Source: Clostridiales bacterium (lineage in GTDB: Bacteria; Bacillota; Clostridia; Lachnospirales; Lachnospiraceae). From it: a stretch of 20,094 nt of DNA. Both the position numbers and the translations under genes were made by a program. Location of the stretch: the NCBI GenBank assembly GCA_019420405.1, contig JAHZHF010000026.1:1-20094 (forward strand), read 5' to 3'. Below the pieces are notes generated by a model. It saw only the letters and a list, made by a program, of their open reading frames with translations, made no database searches and had not been told where the DNA came from. Positions 1-7,462 of the stretch are shown here, piece by piece (position 1 is the stretch's first letter; every line of letters starts with the position of its first letter).

Positions 1-52
1 GAGCACTTGACTTTTAATCAAGTTGTCCGGGGTTCGAATCCCCGCACGCTCA
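1..52 (+). tRNA. tRNA-Lys (TTT), 5' part outside the window
   Basis: The visible part holds the end of the D arm, an anticodon stem CTTGA/TCAAG with loop CTTTTAA (anticodon TTT at 13-15), a T arm CGGGG-TTCGAAT-CCCCG at 28-44 and the acceptor 3' strand CACGCTC at 45-51 with discriminator A52. The CCA end is not encoded. The first roughly 24 bases lie before the window. Reads lysine codons. Confidence 0.95.
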
Positions 53-64
53 CTCTTTCGTTTT

Positions 65-95
65 AACCGGGGATATGATATCCCCGGTTATTTTT
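65..95 (+). terminator. rho-independent terminator of the tRNA-Lys unit
   Basis: A 10-bp stem, 65-74 with 80-89 (AACCGGGGAT / ATCCCCGGTT), has a 5-base loop and is followed by a T-rich run at 91-95. It lies 12 bases after the tRNA end and closes that transcription unit. Confidence 0.85.
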
Positions 96-186
96 AAATT
101 TTACATTCAGCAATAGGAATGCCTGAGAGAGAAACGCATACGGGCATAGTTTGTAAACCAGCGGTTCTATATACAGGAAAAAGAAA

Positions 187-208
187 AGCCGGGGATGTCG
201 TCCCGGCT
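187..208. other. GC-rich hairpin in the leader region before the decarboxylase gene
   Basis: AGCCGGG at 187-193 pairs with CCCGGCT at 202-208. There is no T run after it on the plus strand. On the minus strand it is followed by a T-rich stretch, so it would read as a terminator only in that direction, where no gene is visible. The rest of 96-338 holds no gene. A TATAAT hexamer at 255-260 is the only promoter-like element and lacks a good -35 box, so I do not call the operon promoter with confidence. Confidence 0.35.
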
Positions 209-338
209 GAGAAAAGAGGAAATATATGTAAAAAGCTTTATCGCTTGATGTAATTATAATATAGCTTCTGATTGTGAGAAAAGTGTGTATAGAAGATAAA
301 AAGCGGGTTAAGAATTCTAAAAAGACGGGGAAGAAAAA

Positions 339-1832
339 GTGAATAAAAAAGTAGATCACTTATATACAAAGCTGAAAACCTATTCGGAATCGGGCTATTA
401 TGGTTTCCATATGCCGGGACATAAGAGAAATGCTTCGCTTACAGGGGCAAATCTGCCTTATGAGATTGATATCACAGAGATCCCTGGTTTTGACGATCTG
501 CACCATGCGGAGGGGATATTGAAAGAAGCGCAGGAGAGAGCGGCAAAGCTGTATCATTCAGAGGAGACGCATTATCTTGTAAACGGGAGCACTGTGGGGA
601 TTTTAAGCGCGATTCTGGGGTGTACCAGATACGGAGACCGGATTCTGACAGCCAGGAACTGCCATAAATCGGTGTATAACGCCGTAATTCTTAATCATCT
701 GTCTCCGGTATATGTTTATCCTGAGAAATGCCGGGAAATGGGCCTGAACGGGCGTATCAGCCCTGAGAGTGTGGTTGAGATGCTGGAGAGATATCCGGAT
801 ATCCGGGCGGTTGTTATTACTTCACCGACTTATGACGGTGTGGTTTCTGATGTAAGGGCCATTGCAGAGGCTGTTCACAGCAGAGGCATACCGCTGATTG
901 TGGATGAGGCACATGGAGCTCATTTTGGATTTCATCCTTATTTCCCGGAGAATAGCTGTTCTCTCGGGGCAGATCTTGTAATTCACAGTCTGCATAAAAC
1001 GCTTCCTGCTCTTACGCAGACTGCTCTGCTCCATATCAATGGAGAACTTGTGGACAAAAGGAATGTGAGGCGGTATCTGCATATGCTGCAGTCCAGCAGT
1101 CCTTCCTATGTTTTGATGGCGGGAATAGACGAGTGTGTTGAACTTCTGTGGGAGAACGGCGAGGGGCTGTTTGAGAGATATACGGATCTTCTGGAGCGGA
1201 CAAGAAGAAAGCTGAAAGATCTGGAGAATCTTAAACTGTTCGATGAAGAGTACTGTGATCGTTCTAAAATTCTGATTTCCTGCAGGAATCTTGAACGAAA
1301 AATTGGAGAAGAAATAAAAAAATATACAGGTAAAGATTTATATGAGGATTTGAAAAATAAATATTTACTGCAAATGGAAATGGCCGCACCGGATTATGTT
1401 ATTGCAATGACTTCACCGGCGGATACAGAAGACGGGATGCGTCGTTTGACAGAGGCATTGCGAGAAATCGACCAAAGTCTTGCAAAATGCGAAGAAGATG
1501 ACGGAAAACTTGCAGAAATGAATCTGAGACATGGGAATCAGCAGGTTTGGACACCTGATGAAGCGGAACGTATCCGGGCCGAGTCTGTTGCTGGTGTGAA
1601 ATCGGCTTTGGAGACCGGCAGCCGGAAGTTGGTAAGCGCCGGATGGGATGAGTGTGCAGGCGGGGTTGCGCTTGAGTATGCTTATGTATATCCGCCGGGG
1701 ATTCCGCTCATTGTTCCGGGAGAGAGGATCTCATCTGATACGGCGAAGCTTCTTGCAGGATATGAGGCTCAGGGATTTCAGATAGAAGGAACGCAGAAAC
1801 ACGGAAGAATTGAGGTGATGGTAAATGGGTAA
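339..1832 (+). CDS. PLP-dependent Orn/Lys/Arg decarboxylase family protein (YaaO-like)
   Basis: Cytosolic fold-type I PLP enzyme of the basic amino acid decarboxylase family; the substrate (arginine, lysine or ornithine) cannot be told from sequence. The N-terminus has the family signature GFHMPGHKR near residue 23. VDEAHGAHF follows, with Asp189 positioned to contact the cofactor pyridine nitrogen. SLHKTLPALTQTA follows that, with the Schiff-base lysine at K220. At 497 residues it matches the short Gram-positive YaaO type, which lacks the extra N-terminal receiver-like domain of the E. coli enzymes. The start is GTG at 339 with GGGGAAG just upstream. It is the first gene of the operon and overlaps the next gene by 8 bases. 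In Bacillus, yaaO sits at the same place, before tmk and holB. The family assignment is firm; the physiological role (polyamine synthesis or acid response) is inference. Confidence 0.92.
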   Translation: MNKKVDHLYTKLKTYSESGYYGFHMPGHKRNASLTGANLPYEIDITEIPGFDDLHHAEGILKEAQERAAKLYHSEETHYLVNGSTVGILSAILGCTRYGDRILTARNCHKSVYNAVILNHLSPVYVYPEKCREMGLNGRISPESVVEMLERYPDIRAVVITSPTYDGVVSDVRAIAEAVHSRGIPLIVDEAHGAHFGFHPYFPENSCSLGADLVIHSLHKTLPALTQTALLHINGELVDKRNVRRYLHMLQSSSPSYVLMAGIDECVELLWENGEGLFERYTDLLERTRRKLKDLENLKLFDEEYCDRSKILISCRNLERKIGEEIKKYTGKDLYEDLKNKYLLQMEMAAPDYVIAMTSPADTEDGMRRLTEALREIDQSLAKCEEDDGKLAEMNLRHGNQQVWTPDEAERIRAESVAGVKSALETGSRKLVSAGWDECAGGVALEYAYVYPPGIPLIVPGERISSDTAKLLAGYEAQGFQIEGTQKHGRIEVMVNG

Positions 1833-2403
1833 GATTTATTATGTTATGGGAAAAAGTTCATCGGGGAAAGATACGATTTATAAGAAGCTGATGAAAAGAC
1901 ATCCTGAATTCCATACGATTGTTCCCTATACAACTCGCCCGTTCCGGGAGGGGGAACAGGATGGAGTCGAGTATTTCTTTGTTGATGAGGGACGTTTGCG
2001 TGAGATGCGTGAAGACGGCCGGGTGATCGAGTCACGCTCCTATAATACGAAATGCGGGATATGGACCTATTTCACGGCGGATGACGGGCAGATTGATCTC
2101 AGGATGTATGATTATCTTGTCATAGGGACGCTGGTGTCTTATGAGGCGCTGAGAGATTATTACGGAGAAGAATATCTGGTTCCGATCTATATAGAAGTGG
2201 AGGACGGAGTACGTCTTTTAAGGGCGCTTGAGCGCGAGCGGAGACAGGCGGTACCGCTGTATGCGGAGATGTGCAGAAGGTTCCTGGCGGATGCGGAGGA
2301 TTTCTCGGAGGACAATCTGCGCAGGGCCGGGATTGCCAGGCGGTTTCAAAATGAGGATCTGGAAGACTGTATTGAAGACATTGAGCAGTTTATGTTTTCA
2401 TGA
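1825..2403 (+). CDS. guanylate kinase-like P-loop kinase
   Basis: A 192-residue P-loop nucleoside monophosphate kinase fold. The Walker A loop GKSSSGKD is at residues 9-16. The guanylate-kinase-type segment YTTRPFREGEQDGVEYFF at about 35-52 corresponds to the GMP-binding region (YTTRxPRxGExxGxxYxF). After it the sequence departs from housekeeping Gmk: the usual E-xx-xxxNxYGT stretch reads ESRSYNTKCGIWTYF. It is therefore a paralogue whose GMP specificity is uncertain. The ribosome site GAGGTGA (1812-1818) lies inside the 3' end of the upstream gene, 6 bases before ATG 1825, so the two are translationally coupled. It occupies the place that thymidylate kinase (tmk) holds in the Bacillus yaaO-holB cluster. 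The family is well supported, the substrate less so. Confidence 0.85.
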   Translation: MGKIYYVMGKSSSGKDTIYKKLMKRHPEFHTIVPYTTRPFREGEQDGVEYFFVDEGRLREMREDGRVIESRSYNTKCGIWTYFTADDGQIDLRMYDYLVIGTLVSYEALRDYYGEEYLVPIYIEVEDGVRLLRALERERRQAVPLYAEMCRRFLADAEDFSEDNLRRAGIARRFQNEDLEDCIEDIEQFMFS

Positions 2404-2467
2404 AGACGAGTGGATATGCTTCAGCGGATTTGAAAAAGAGATGGGGCTATAACTTCGGGCAGGATTG

Positions 2468-2476
2468 TGTTATACT
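2468..2476 (+). promoter_or_regulatory. extended -10 promoter candidate before holB
   Basis: TGTTATACT matches TGn-TATAAT in 8 of 9 positions and lies in the only sizeable gap of the operon (2404-2521), about 45 bases before the holB start. No convincing -35 hexamer is present. An internal promoter here would let holB-ricT-trmN6-rsmI be read separately from the first two genes. Confidence 0.4.
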
Positions 2477-2521
2477 AAACTTAGTTACTGTTTTAAATTT
2501 GCAGACGGCAGGTGAAAAAGT

Positions 2522-3517
2522 ATGAGTAGTTTTAAAGATGTGGTAGGCCACAGAAATATTATTAAATATATCCAGAATGCAGTGACGGCGGACGCTGTTT
2601 CGCACGCGTATATTCTGAACGGCGAGCGGGGTTCGGGGAAGAAACTGCTTGCGAATCTTTTTGCGATGAGTCTGCAGTGCCAGAATCGTGATGCAGACGG
2701 AGATGCGTGCGGCAAATGCCAGTCGTGCAGACAGGCTATGAATGGTAATCAGCCGGATATTATCCGTGTTACCCATGAGAAGCCGAATACGATCAGCGTC
2801 GATGATATTCGTGTGCAGGTGAATGACGATATTGTGATACGTCCATACAGCAGCAGGTATAAGATCTATATCATTGCGGACGCCGATATGATGAGCGTAC
2901 AGGCTCAGAATGCTCTTTTGAAGACAATAGAAGAGCCGCCGGAGTATGCGGTGATTATGCTGCTTACGGAAAATGCGGAGACGCTCCTTCCGACGATCCG
3001 CTCCAGGTGCGTTATGATGAAGCTTCGGAATATCAAGGATCAGCTTGTGAAGAAGTACCTCATGGAACAGATGGAGGTGCCGGATTACAAGGCTGATGTG
3101 TGTGTGGCTTTCGCGCAGGGGAATATGGGGAAAGCCATCATGCTGGCGAACTCCGAGTATTTTAATGAGATTAAGGAAGAAGCGGTTCATCTTCTGAGAA
3201 ATATCAATGACATGACAGTGCCGGATCTGATGGAGGCTGTCAAACGATGCATGACCTACAAGCTGGAGATCAATGATTATCTGGATATTATCGCGATCTG
3301 GTACAGGGATGTGCTGATCTATAAGGCGACAAAGAGCGTGGACAGGGTTGTCTTTTCGGATCAGATGAAGTATATCAGAGAGAGGGCGAGCAAGAGCTCT
3401 TATGAAGGAATCGAAAATATTCTGGACGCACTTGAGAAGGCGAAATCCAGGATAAAGGCGAATGTAAACTTCGAACTGACTATGGAGCTTCTTCTGCTTA
3501 CGATAAAGGAGAATTAA
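2522..3517 (+). CDS. holB: DNA polymerase III delta' subunit
   Basis: Clamp-loader subunit that helps open and load the sliding clamp at the replication fork. 331 residues. The N-terminal AAA+ domain has GERGSGKK at 34-41; the hydroxyl residue usual after the P-loop lysine is Lys, so ATP hydrolysis by this subunit is doubtful, as in many delta' proteins. A zinc module has cysteines 53, 63, 66 and 69. NALLKTIEEPP is at about 130-140, and the clamp-loader SRC motif is at 161-163. The start is ATG 2522 with AGGTGAAAA at 2510-2518. It is followed 3 bases later by ricT, the usual Firmicutes order. High confidence. Confidence 0.95.
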   Translation: MSSFKDVVGHRNIIKYIQNAVTADAVSHAYILNGERGSGKKLLANLFAMSLQCQNRDADGDACGKCQSCRQAMNGNQPDIIRVTHEKPNTISVDDIRVQVNDDIVIRPYSSRYKIYIIADADMMSVQAQNALLKTIEEPPEYAVIMLLTENAETLLPTIRSRCVMMKLRNIKDQLVKKYLMEQMEVPDYKADVCVAFAQGNMGKAIMLANSEYFNEIKEEAVHLLRNINDMTVPDLMEAVKRCMTYKLEINDYLDIIAIWYRDVLIYKATKSVDRVVFSDQMKYIRERASKSSYEGIENILDALEKAKSRIKANVNFELTMELLLLTIKEN

Positions 3518-3520
3518 AAG

Positions 3521-4426
3521 ATGACAAAAGTGATCGGCGTAAGATTCCGGACAGCGGGAAAGATCTATTTTTTCGCGCCGGGGAAATTTGACATAAAGCA
3601 GGGCGACAACGTGATCGTCGAGACTGCCCGCGGTGTGGAATTCGGGCGGGTGGTAACCGGACCGAAGGAAGTGCCGAGCGTGGATGTGGTTCAGCCATTG
3701 AAGTCCGTGATACGGATGGCCTCAGAGCAGGACAGAAAAACGGTCGAGAAAAATAAGCAAAAAGAAAAAGAAGCGTTTAAGATATGCCAGGAGAAGATCA
3801 GGAAGCATGAGCTTGATATGAAACTGATCGATGTGGAGTATACCTTTGACGGGAATAAGATATTATTTTATTTTACCGCGGATGGCCGGATCGATTTTCG
3901 CGAACTGGTGAAAGATCTTGCCGCAGTATTCCGCACGAGGATCGAACTGAGGCAGATCGGCGTGAGGGATGAGACGAAGATCCGCGGAGGAATCGGAATC
4001 TGCGGGCGGCCATTGTGCTGCAGCACGTATCTGACAGAGTTCTCGGCTGTTTCGATTAAGATGGCGAAAGAGCAGAATCTGTCCCTGAATCCGACGAAGA
4101 TATCCGGAGTATGCGGCAGGTTGATGTGCTGTCTTAACAATGAGGAAGAAACTTACGAGATGCTGAACAGCCAGCTCCCGTCAACAGGGGATACTGTTAC
4201 AACGAAAGAGGGACTGACCGGAGTGGTTCAGTCGCTGAGTGTCCTGAGAAAACGGGTGAAGGTTATCGTGAATCTTGAGAATGATGAGAAAGAGATTCGT
4301 GAGTATCAGGCGGAGGATCTGAAATTTAAACCTAGAAAAAGAAAGCAGAAAGTTTCTAAAGAAGAGATGAAAAAGCTTGCTGCGCTGGAGAAGAAAGAGG
4401 GAGCGTCAAAGCTTGATGATAAATAG
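3521..4426 (+). CDS. ricT: RicT (YaaT), PSP1-domain Fe-S protein of the Ric/Y-complex
   Basis: 301-residue cytosolic protein with a PSP1 domain. In Bacillus the RicT/RicA/RicF complex binds Fe-S clusters and assists RNase Y in mRNA maturation, with effects on competence, biofilm and sporulation. Two CxxxxCC clusters are visible: Cys161, 166, 167 (GICGRPLCC) and Cys198, 203, 204 (GVCGRLMCC), the proposed cluster ligands. The C-terminal 30 residues are Lys/Glu rich. The ribosome site AAAGGAG overlaps the end of holB, 3 bases upstream in the operon. The trmN6 start lies inside the 3' end of this gene. RicA and RicF are not in the window. Confidence 0.93.
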   Translation: MTKVIGVRFRTAGKIYFFAPGKFDIKQGDNVIVETARGVEFGRVVTGPKEVPSVDVVQPLKSVIRMASEQDRKTVEKNKQKEKEAFKICQEKIRKHELDMKLIDVEYTFDGNKILFYFTADGRIDFRELVKDLAAVFRTRIELRQIGVRDETKIRGGIGICGRPLCCSTYLTEFSAVSIKMAKEQNLSLNPTKISGVCGRLMCCLNNEEETYEMLNSQLPSTGDTVTTKEGLTGVVQSLSVLRKRVKVIVNLENDEKEIREYQAEDLKFKPRKRKQKVSKEEMKKLAALEKKEGASKLDDK

Positions 4427-5138
4427 ATTGAATGCAAGCGGGCTTAAGCCCGGGGAGCGGCTCGATGACCTGCAGCTTGACGGTCTGGAGCTGATCCAGA
4501 ATCCGGACAAATTCTGCTTCGGGGTTGACGCGGTGTTCCTCTCGGATTTCGCGAAGGTGAAACCGGGGGAGACAGTGCTTGATATGGGCACGGGAAACGG
4601 AATTATACCGATCCTTCTGTCAGCGAAGACCAGAGGAAAGAAATTTACCGGACTGGAGATCCAGCCGGAGACAGCAGATATGGCGCGCAGGAGCGTAGCC
4701 CATAATCATCTGGAGGACCGGATTGAGATTGTGACAGGGGATATTAAAGAGGCGGCGGAAATATTTAAGCCGTCCTTTTTTGACGTGATCACGACAAACC
4801 CGCCTTATATGATATCGGAGCACGGGCTTAAGAATCCAGACGATGCGAAGGCCATTGCACGGCATGAGGTACTGTGTACGCTCGATGACATTCTTCGGGA
4901 GAGCATGAGGCTTTTGCAGGACAAGGGAAGATTCTACATGATACACCGCCCATTCCGGCTGACTGAGATTGTGATCAAGATGAATCAGTATAAGATCGAA
5001 CCGAAACGAATACAGTTTATTCACCCGTATGCGGACAAAGAACCGGTGCTTGTACTGGTTGAGGGCGTGCGCGGTGCGCGGCCCAGAGTTACGATAGAGC
5101 CGCCGATCATTATTTATGGGAAGAAGCAGGAAGCGTGA
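4416..5138 (+). CDS. trmN6: tRNA1(Val) (adenine37-N6)-methyltransferase family protein
   Basis: SAM-dependent methyltransferase of the YabB/YfiC family, expected to methylate N6 of A37 in tRNA-Val. From ATG 4416 it is 240 residues. The SAM-binding motif VLDMGTGNGIIPILL is at about 54-68, and the N6-adenine methyltransferase catalytic motif NPPYM is at 128-132. I prefer ATG 4416 (or the adjacent TTG 4413) over an upstream in-frame ATG at 4377. The alignable family sequence begins just after 4416, and AGAGGGAG at about 4396-4403 gives a ribosome site about 12 bases ahead. It overlaps ricT by 11 bases, so translation is likely coupled. It has the same order as yabB next to rsmI in Bacillus. Confidence 0.9.
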   Translation: MINRLNASGLKPGERLDDLQLDGLELIQNPDKFCFGVDAVFLSDFAKVKPGETVLDMGTGNGIIPILLSAKTRGKKFTGLEIQPETADMARRSVAHNHLEDRIEIVTGDIKEAAEIFKPSFFDVITTNPPYMISEHGLKNPDDAKAIARHEVLCTLDDILRESMRLLQDKGRFYMIHRPFRLTEIVIKMNQYKIEPKRIQFIHPYADKEPVLVLVEGVRGARPRVTIEPPIIIYGKKQEA

Positions 5139-5180
5139 TAAGACGGCCGAGTGAACGGTACAAAGCAGATGGAGGAAACT

Positions 5181-6029
5181 ATGACAGGTACATTATATCT
5201 CTGTGCGACCCCGATCGGAAACCTGGAGGATATGACATTTCGGGCTGTGCGCACATTGAGGGAAGTGGATCTGATTGCGGCAGAGGACACGCGAAACAGC
5301 GTGAAGCTGCTGAATCATTTCGATATCCACACTCCGATGACAAGTTACCATGAGTATAATAAGTATGACAAAGGGCGCAGACTGGTGGAGCGTCTGCTGT
5401 CCGGTGAGAATATCGCCCTGATTACGGATGCGGGTACCCCGGGGATCTCGGATCCGGGCGAGGAGCTGGTACAGATGTGCCATGAGGCAGGCGTTACGGT
5501 TACAGCGGTCCCGGGTCCGGCGGCATGCATTACAGGACTTACAATATCGGGCCTTCCGACAGGGCGCTTTGCATTTGAAGCATTTCTTCCGTCAGACAAA
5601 AAGGAGCGGGAGGCTGTTCTGCAGGAACTGAAAGACGAGCAGAGGACGATCGTTCTCTATGAGGCTCCGCACCGACTGGTAAAAACGCTGGAGCTTTTGA
5701 GCGGGCTTCTGGGAGAGCGGAAGGTGAGCGTGTGCAGGGAGCTGACCAAGCGGCATGAGACCGTATACCGCTCGACGCTTCCTGAGGCTGCGGCATATTA
5801 CTCGCAGAACCAGCCCAAGGGCGAGTGCGTTATCGTCATCGAAGGGCTGAGCCGTCAGGAGATCGAGCGGCAGGAGAAGGAAAAGTGGCAGGACATGAGC
5901 ATTGAAGAGCACATGGAATATTATCTTTCTCAGGGAATGGAACGCAAAGAAGCGATGAAACGTACGGCGAAGGACCGCGGCGTGCAGAAGCGGGACATAT
6001 ATAATTATCTTGAGCAGAATAAGCGGTAA
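5181..6029 (+). CDS. rsmI: 16S rRNA (cytidine1402-2'-O)-methyltransferase
   Basis: RsmI uses SAM to methylate the ribose of C1402 in the decoding centre of 16S rRNA. 282 residues from ATG 5181. It shows the tetrapyrrole-methylase-like fold motifs TPIGNLEDMT (10-19), AAEDTR (33-38), ITDAGTPGISDPGEEL (81-96) and VPGPAA (110-115), and a basic C-terminal tail. The start is set by GGAGGA at 5171-5176, 4 bases ahead. The longer frame opening at 5151 would bury that site in coding sequence. Last gene of the operon; a strong hairpin follows 16 bases later. Confidence 0.94.
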   Translation: MTGTLYLCATPIGNLEDMTFRAVRTLREVDLIAAEDTRNSVKLLNHFDIHTPMTSYHEYNKYDKGRRLVERLLSGENIALITDAGTPGISDPGEELVQMCHEAGVTVTAVPGPAACITGLTISGLPTGRFAFEAFLPSDKKEREAVLQELKDEQRTIVLYEAPHRLVKTLELLSGLLGERKVSVCRELTKRHETVYRSTLPEAAAYYSQNQPKGECVIVIEGLSRQEIERQEKEKWQDMSIEEHMEYYLSQGMERKEAMKRTAKDRGVQKRDIYNYLEQNKR

Positions 6030-6044
6030 AGCGGAGAATGACAG

Positions 6045-6085
6045 AAATAACGGACACCGGAAATTATCCGATGTCCGTTATTTTT
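6045..6085. terminator. bidirectional terminator between rsmI and the convergent ABC gene
   Basis: AAATAACGGACA (6045-6056) pairs with TGTCCGTTATTT (6072-6083); an inner CGG/CCG pair and a 7-base loop complete it. T runs follow on the plus strand (TTATTTTT) and, in shorter form, on the minus strand. The right arm includes sequence just outside the ABC stop codon at 6064-6066, so one hairpin serves both genes. Confidence 0.85.
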
Positions 6086-6717
6086 CCATCTTTCATATAT
6101 ACAATTTTCTTTTTCAGTCCTTTAGCTTCTTCATATCTGTTGGTAACATAGAGGACTGTAATCCTGAGATCCGAATTTATTTCCAGAATATCTCCAAGCA
6201 TCTCCAAACGCCGGTCTTCATCCTGACGGGCGAAATCTTCATCGACAAGGAGAACCTTAGGGCGGCATACGATGGCGCGGCAGAGAGCGACACGCTGGCG
6301 GTCCGCCGGGGTGAGTGCTTTGAGTTTTTTCTCAAGAACATCAGAGATGCCGAAAAATTGAGCTGCCGCCTTGACCCGGCTGTCGATTACATTCCGGGGC
6401 AGATTGCGGAGCCTGAGTCCCAGGGCAATATTGTCATAGGCGTTGAAATGTTTGTAGAGCGTATAATTCTGAAACGCCATTGCAAGCTGGCGGTCGCGGG
6501 GAAGGACGTCGTTGAGCAGTTCGTCCCCCAGATAGATACTGCCGGCTGTAATATCCTCCAATCCGCCGATCATACGCAGGATCGTAGATTTTCCACATCC
6601 GCTGGGCCCGTGGAAAACAACAAATTCACCATCCTCAACATGGAGACTGATGTCATCTACAGAGATAAATCCGTTCGGATAAGTTTTCGTTAAGCGTTCT
6701 AATGTCACGCTGGCCAT
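6064..6717 (-). CDS. degenerate orphan ABC ATPase domain, MsmK/UgpC-like
   Basis: 217-residue ABC ATP-binding domain that most resembles carbohydrate-importer ATPases (start MASVTLERLTKTYPNG). Walker A GPSGCGKST is intact at 37-45, and so is the Q-loop AFQNYTLY with Gln83. Three later motifs are damaged. The signature LSGGQ reads LTPAD (135-139). The D-loop reads RQD instead of xLD (164-166), after an intact Walker B Asp-Glu pair (VDE). The switch histidine is Asn193 (VTNRY for VTHDQ). The TOBE-type C-terminal regulatory domain of MsmK (family about 370 residues) is absent. No permease or binding-protein gene is nearby. GGGAGGTG precedes the start. It may bind ATP but hydrolyse it poorly; regulatory or decaying functions are both possible. 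Confidence 0.8.
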   Translation of the reverse strand: MASVTLERLTKTYPNGFISVDDISLHVEDGEFVVFHGPSGCGKSTILRMIGGLEDITAGSIYLGDELLNDVLPRDRQLAMAFQNYTLYKHFNAYDNIALGLRLRNLPRNVIDSRVKAAAQFFGISDVLEKKLKALTPADRQRVALCRAIVCRPKVLLVDEDFARQDEDRRLEMLGDILEINSDLRITVLYVTNRYEEAKGLKKKIVYMKDGKITDIG

Positions 6718-6747
6718 AAAGACACCTCCCAGTCAAATGATGCCTTT

Positions 6748-6776
6748 ATTTTAGCACAAAGAAAGAGACGCTACAA
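6748..6776 (-). promoter_or_regulatory. sigma-A-type promoter of the ABC ATPase gene
   Basis: Read on the minus strand: TTGTAG (6771-6776), a 17-base spacer, then TGC-TAAAAT (-10 at 6748-6753) with an extended TGn element. It is about 30 bases upstream of the start, and GGGAGGTG lies between. Its presence argues that the gene is still expressed. Confidence 0.6.
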
Positions 6777-6814
6777 TCCCAAAGGAGAGCTCAGTTACGC
6801 CATCTAGTCAGGCC

Positions 6815-6832
6815 GTTACTGTTCACAGGAGC
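6815..6832 (+). repeat. left arm of an 18-bp perfect inverted repeat around spmB
   Basis: GTTACTGTTCACAGGAGC is the exact reverse complement of 7445-7462. The spmB stop codon (minus strand, 6823-6825) lies within this arm. Bases outside the 18 do not match. An 18-bp identity is not expected by chance in this length. Confidence 0.9.
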
Positions 6833-7350
6833 AGATCTGCGAGAAAGACGCTGGCTGCAAGTCCCGCAAATGTCGCGATCAGCGCACCGGCAAGCGTGTA
6901 GCGGGAATGTTTGATCCTGGCAGTCATAAAATAAACGCTCATGGTGTAGAAGATCGTTTCCGTGCAGCACAGAGAGAGCGAGGCGATGAGGCCCAGGCGG
7001 GAATCTGTACCGTATTCTTTGAAGATATCGAGGAGAAGTCCCGTCGCGGCGGACGAGGAAAACATCTTTACAACGGAGAGTGGAACAAGTTCCCCGGGAA
7101 AGCCGATACGGGAAGTAAAGCTTCCGATCAGAGCAGCGATAAAGTCCAGGAATCCCGAGGCGCGCAGGATGCCGACCGCGGCCATCAGTCCGATGAGTGT
7201 GGGCATGATGCGGATGACTGTGAGAAATCCGCTTCTGGCGCCTTTGATAAAGGTTTCATAGACGTTGACTTTAGTGAGAATCCCATATACGACAATACTC
7301 AGAACGATAAATGGGACAATAAAATCTGAAATATAGAGCAGAAAATGCAT
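6823..7350 (-). CDS. spmB: spore maturation protein B
   Basis: Integral membrane protein of 175 residues belonging to the SpmB / nucleoside-recognition (Gate) family. In Bacillus, SpmA and SpmB are needed for proper dehydration of the spore core. Hydrophobic segments lie near 5-27, 45-60, 63-80, 100-115, 125-145 and 155-174, separated by SRIGFPGELVPLSVVKMFSS (about 81-100), which is typical of the family. Start ATG 7350 is chosen over the frame opening at 7386 because GGAGG lies 5 bases before it. The gene is not adjacent to spmA, as is usual, but is divergent from it and about 2 kb away. A sigma-E-like promoter precedes it. The whole gene lies between the two arms of an 18-bp inverted repeat. 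Confidence 0.92.
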   Translation of the reverse strand: MHFLLYISDFIVPFIVLSIVVYGILTKVNVYETFIKGARSGFLTVIRIMPTLIGLMAAVGILRASGFLDFIAALIGSFTSRIGFPGELVPLSVVKMFSSSAATGLLLDIFKEYGTDSRLGLIASLSLCCTETIFYTMSVYFMTARIKHSRYTLAGALIATFAGLAASVFLADLLL

Positions 7351-7401
7351 ATGTACCTCCGGATGTATGGGGCGGACTGCCGGCAAATAAATGATCTTTT
7401 A

Positions 7402-7430
7402 ACTATATGCGTCCGTCTGGAAGCATATGA
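7402..7430 (-). promoter_or_regulatory. sigma-E-like sporulation promoter candidate for spmB
   Basis: On the minus strand TCATATG (7424-7430) and CATATAGT (7402-7409) are separated by 14 bases. They resemble the Bacillus sigma-E pattern KMATATT-N14-CATACAMT with one and two mismatches. It is 51 bases before the spmB start. The match and the sporulation role agree, but short matches in AT-rich DNA can be accidental. Confidence 0.45.
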
Positions 7431-7444
7431 GTGTTGCGAATGGC

Positions 7445-7462
7445 GCTCCTGTGAACAGTAAC
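7445..7462 (-). repeat. right arm of the 18-bp inverted repeat around spmB
   Basis: GCTCCTGTGAACAGTAAC on the plus strand is the exact reverse complement of 6815-6832. It lies between the divergent promoter candidates for spmB and for the DUF885 gene. It overlaps by one base the second of two direct copies of CATATGAG (7424-7431 and 7462-7469). Confidence 0.9.

Noticed and set aside
63..359. Minus-strand frame of 98 codons in the leader of the first operon
   Set aside because: Phe-rich low-complexity translation of an AT-rich spacer that includes a terminator; no ribosome site or family resemblance.
6010..6693. 227-codon plus-strand frame across the ABC ATPase gene
   Set aside because: Exact shadow of the minus-strand ABC domain, which has Walker A, promoter, ribosome site and terminator.
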